Assembly (NCBI GenBank): GCA_937895785.1
Contig: CALBKW010000062.1
Coordinates: forward strand, 1-6,800
Reading direction: 5' to 3'
DNA: 6,800 nucleotides
DNA from: an uncultured Candidatus Melainabacteria bacterium
GTDB lineage: Bacteria; Cyanobacteriota; Vampirovibrionia; Gastranaerophilales; Gastranaerophilaceae
This document shows, one piece after another, positions 5,629 through 6,800 of the stretch. Positions within the stretch are counted from its first letter, which is position 1; every line of letters begins with the position of its first letter. Under the pieces are notes generated by a model that saw only the letters and a list, made by a program, of their open reading frames with translations, had not been told where the DNA came from and did not search any database. Both the position numbers and the translations under genes were made by a program.

Positions 5629-5659
5629 ATTATAATAAAACAAACAAAATAAATTGCAA
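5629..5659 (-). promoter_or_regulatory. Candidate sigma-70-type promoter for rpmG
   Basis: On the - strand TTGCAA (5659-5654) and a perfect TATAAT (5634-5629) are separated by 19 bases, longer than the ideal 17. Transcription would start near 5622, giving a leader of about 75 bases that contains the hairpin at 5584-5614. The region is very AT-rich, so chance matches are likely. The position ahead of the ribosomal block is the main support. Confidence 0.35.
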
Positions 5660-5687
5660 ATATAATGTTACATTTTTATTATATTTA

Positions 5688-6029
5688 CTATTCATTCTTT
5701 GAAACTTCGTCATACTCTACTTTTTGGGCATCTTCCCATGTTAGCATTAATTCATCTCTTATGCCAGATTTATTAAGCCACTTGGGTATAAATTTTGTAT
5801 CTGCCCCTATACTTCCGCTCAAAAGAGTTCCATCTTGAATTAAAAAACACGCTTCGGAAATTCCAATTCGTACCCAAAAATGAGGTTCTTTAATTTTGCT
5901 AGGCTCCATATAAATTTTCAAATTATTATATCTTTGAAAGTTAATATTTCTTGCGTTATAAGAGTCTGATTGTTGATCTAATATATATTCACGAATCATA
6001 TTTTCATATCTATTTGCTGTATATGACAT
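5688..6029 (-). CDS. Hypothetical protein, 113 residues
   Basis: I do not recognise this family. The protein is soluble, with no signal peptide or membrane segment. Its N-terminal third is polar and Tyr/Asn-rich ('SYTANRYENMIREYILDQQ', then 'NINFQRYNN'). A more structured middle follows: 'PHFWVRIGISEACFLIQDGTLLSGSIGADTKFI' (about 49-81) looks like alternating beta strands. The block 'KWLNKSGIRDELMLTWEDAQ' (about 83-102) looks helical. The tail is acidic. The ATG at 6027-6029 has a strong AGGAG at 6038-6042, 8 bases away. It lies 17 bases after the UPF0210 gene, so the two are probably one transcript. The stop is TAG. Base composition matches its neighbours, giving no sign of transfer. No function is proposed. 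Confidence 0.82.
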   Translation of the reverse strand: MSYTANRYENMIREYILDQQSDSYNARNINFQRYNNLKIYMEPSKIKEPHFWVRIGISEACFLIQDGTLLSGSIGADTKFIPKWLNKSGIRDELMLTWEDAQKVEYDEVSKNE

Positions 6030-6046
6030 CTTTATTTCTCCTATTT

Positions 6047-6800
6047 TTAATTATTTAATGAATGAATTGGGGCTGGAATACGACCACCTCTGTTTACAAA
6101 ATCACTCGATGAAATATTGCCCACAGAAATTATCGGAGCTTCCCCAAGTAGACCTCCATATACTGCAGAATCACCTACTTTTTTGTTAGGAACTGGAATT
6201 ACGCGAACTGCAGTTGTCTTCTTATTAATCATACCGATTGCCATTTCATCAGCAATAATACCTGCTATTGTTGAGGTTGGAGTATCACCAGGAATTGCAA
6301 TCATATCTAAACCTACTGAACAAACTGAAGTCATAGCTTCTAATTTGTCAAAAGTTAGATGTCCTAAAGTTGTTGCTTCTATCATCCCAGCATCTTCAGA
6401 AACTGGAATAAAAGCACCACTTAGACCACCAACATGTGAGCTTGCCATGATACCACCCTTTTTGACAGCATCATTTAGCATTGCCAAGGCTGCAGTTGTA
6501 CCGTGAGCACCAGCATGTTCAAGTCCCATAGCTTTAAATATTCCAGCAACACTATCTCCCTCCGCAGGAGTTGGAGCTAAAGATAAGTCAATAATACCAA
6601 ATGGAATACCTAATCTATCTGCTAATTTTCGACCTATTAATTCACCTGTAGTTGTTATTTTAAAGGCTGTTTTCTTTATTGTATTCGCAACTTCGCTTAA
6701 ATCAGCATCTTTCTCTAATGAATTTACCGCAGCCATAACAACACCTGGTCCAGAAACGCCAACATTTAAAGCACATTCTGGTTCACCATAACCTGAGAAA
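6047..6800 (-). CDS. UPF0210/DUF711 (PFL-like) family protein, 5' end outside window
   Basis: The frame is open to the window edge, giving about 250 visible C-terminal residues of a family normally about 450 long. The ATG at 6736 is internal, because the codons beyond it read 'LNVGVSGPGVV', a family block. Other family features are 'GIIDLSLAPTPAEGDSVAGIF', 'LGLEHAGAHGTTAALAMLNDAVKKGG'-like helices, 'SSHVGGLSGAFIPVSEDAGM', and the hallmark C-terminus 'FVNRGGRIPAPIHSLNN'. It is a cytoplasmic protein whose biochemical role is not established. The fold is related to glycyl-radical-like and PFL-like barrels by name only; no radical Gly motif is seen here. In many genomes an ACT-domain partner (UPF0237) is adjacent, and here it would lie outside the window. 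It precedes the 113-residue unknown by 17 bases. Confidence 0.93.
   Translation of the reverse strand, partial: FSGYGEPECALNVGVSGPGVVMAAVNSLEKDADLSEVANTIKKTAFKITTTGELIGRKLADRLGIPFGIIDLSLAPTPAEGDSVAGIFKAMGLEHAGAHGTTAALAMLNDAVKKGGIMASSHVGGLSGAFIPVSEDAGMIEATTLGHLTFDKLEAMTSVCSVGLDMIAIPGDTPTSTIAGIIADEMAIGMINKKTTAVRVIPVPNKKVGDSAVYGGLLGEAPIISVGNISSSDFVNRGGRIPAPIHSLNN

Noticed and set aside
6117..6506. + strand reading frame of 129 residues
   Set aside because: Antisense shadow of the UPF0210 gene; Pro/Ile-rich with no recognisable domain.
6734..6736. ATG at 6736 as start of the UPF0210 gene
   Set aside because: Upstream codons encode 'ALNVGVSGPGVV', a family block, and the family is about 450 residues.
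1..6800. Absence of TGA stops (TAA and TAG only) as a sign of an altered genetic code
   Set aside because: No gene has an in-frame TGA, and the only Trp tRNA has anticodon CCA. Low GC and a small sample explain the bias.

Overview
The window is AT-rich bacterial chromosome carrying mostly housekeeping genes. Start regions have ordinary Shine-Dalgarno sequences. All visible stops are TAA or TAG, and the single tRNA reads only TGG as Trp. Low GC, the rpmG-trnW-secE-nusG-rplK-rplA order, a GHL10-type glycosyl-hydrolase-like protein and a long lysine/alanine-rich NusG leader fit an uncultured low-GC anaerobe. Gastranaerophilales (non-photosynthetic relatives of cyanobacteria) or a clostridial lineage are possible, but this is a guess without a database search.

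Layout. On the + strand (1-2290) there is the 3' part of a GHL10-like protein gene, a 63-residue zinc-ribbon-like protein of unknown function, and an M20 metallopeptidase (PepT-like) whose reading frame breaks at about 1835-1845. This run is convergent with, and overlaps by 36 bases, a long - strand run. Read in its direction of transcription, the - strand run holds the 3' part of a UPF0210/DUF711 gene, an unrecognised 113-residue protein, rpmG (bL33), tRNA-Trp(CCA), secE, nusG, rplK (uL11), rplA (uL1), a strong intrinsic terminator, and tmk (thymidylate kinase).

How the genes work together. The central block makes parts of the translation, transcription-elongation and secretion machinery. 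SecE and NusG appear translationally coupled. rplK and rplA are each preceded by the same small two-helix RNA motif, which ends against the Shine-Dalgarno. Its helix-loop-helix plan and parts of its sequence resemble the uL1-binding site at the base of the L1 stalk of 23S rRNA. This suggests uL1 feedback at two points in the operon, and it is the most interesting signal in the window.

I found no CRISPR array, insertion sequence, prophage or defence-type gene cluster. No unexplained stretch longer than 300 bases exists. The largest gap, 140 bases, holds the probable rpmG promoter and a leader hairpin.
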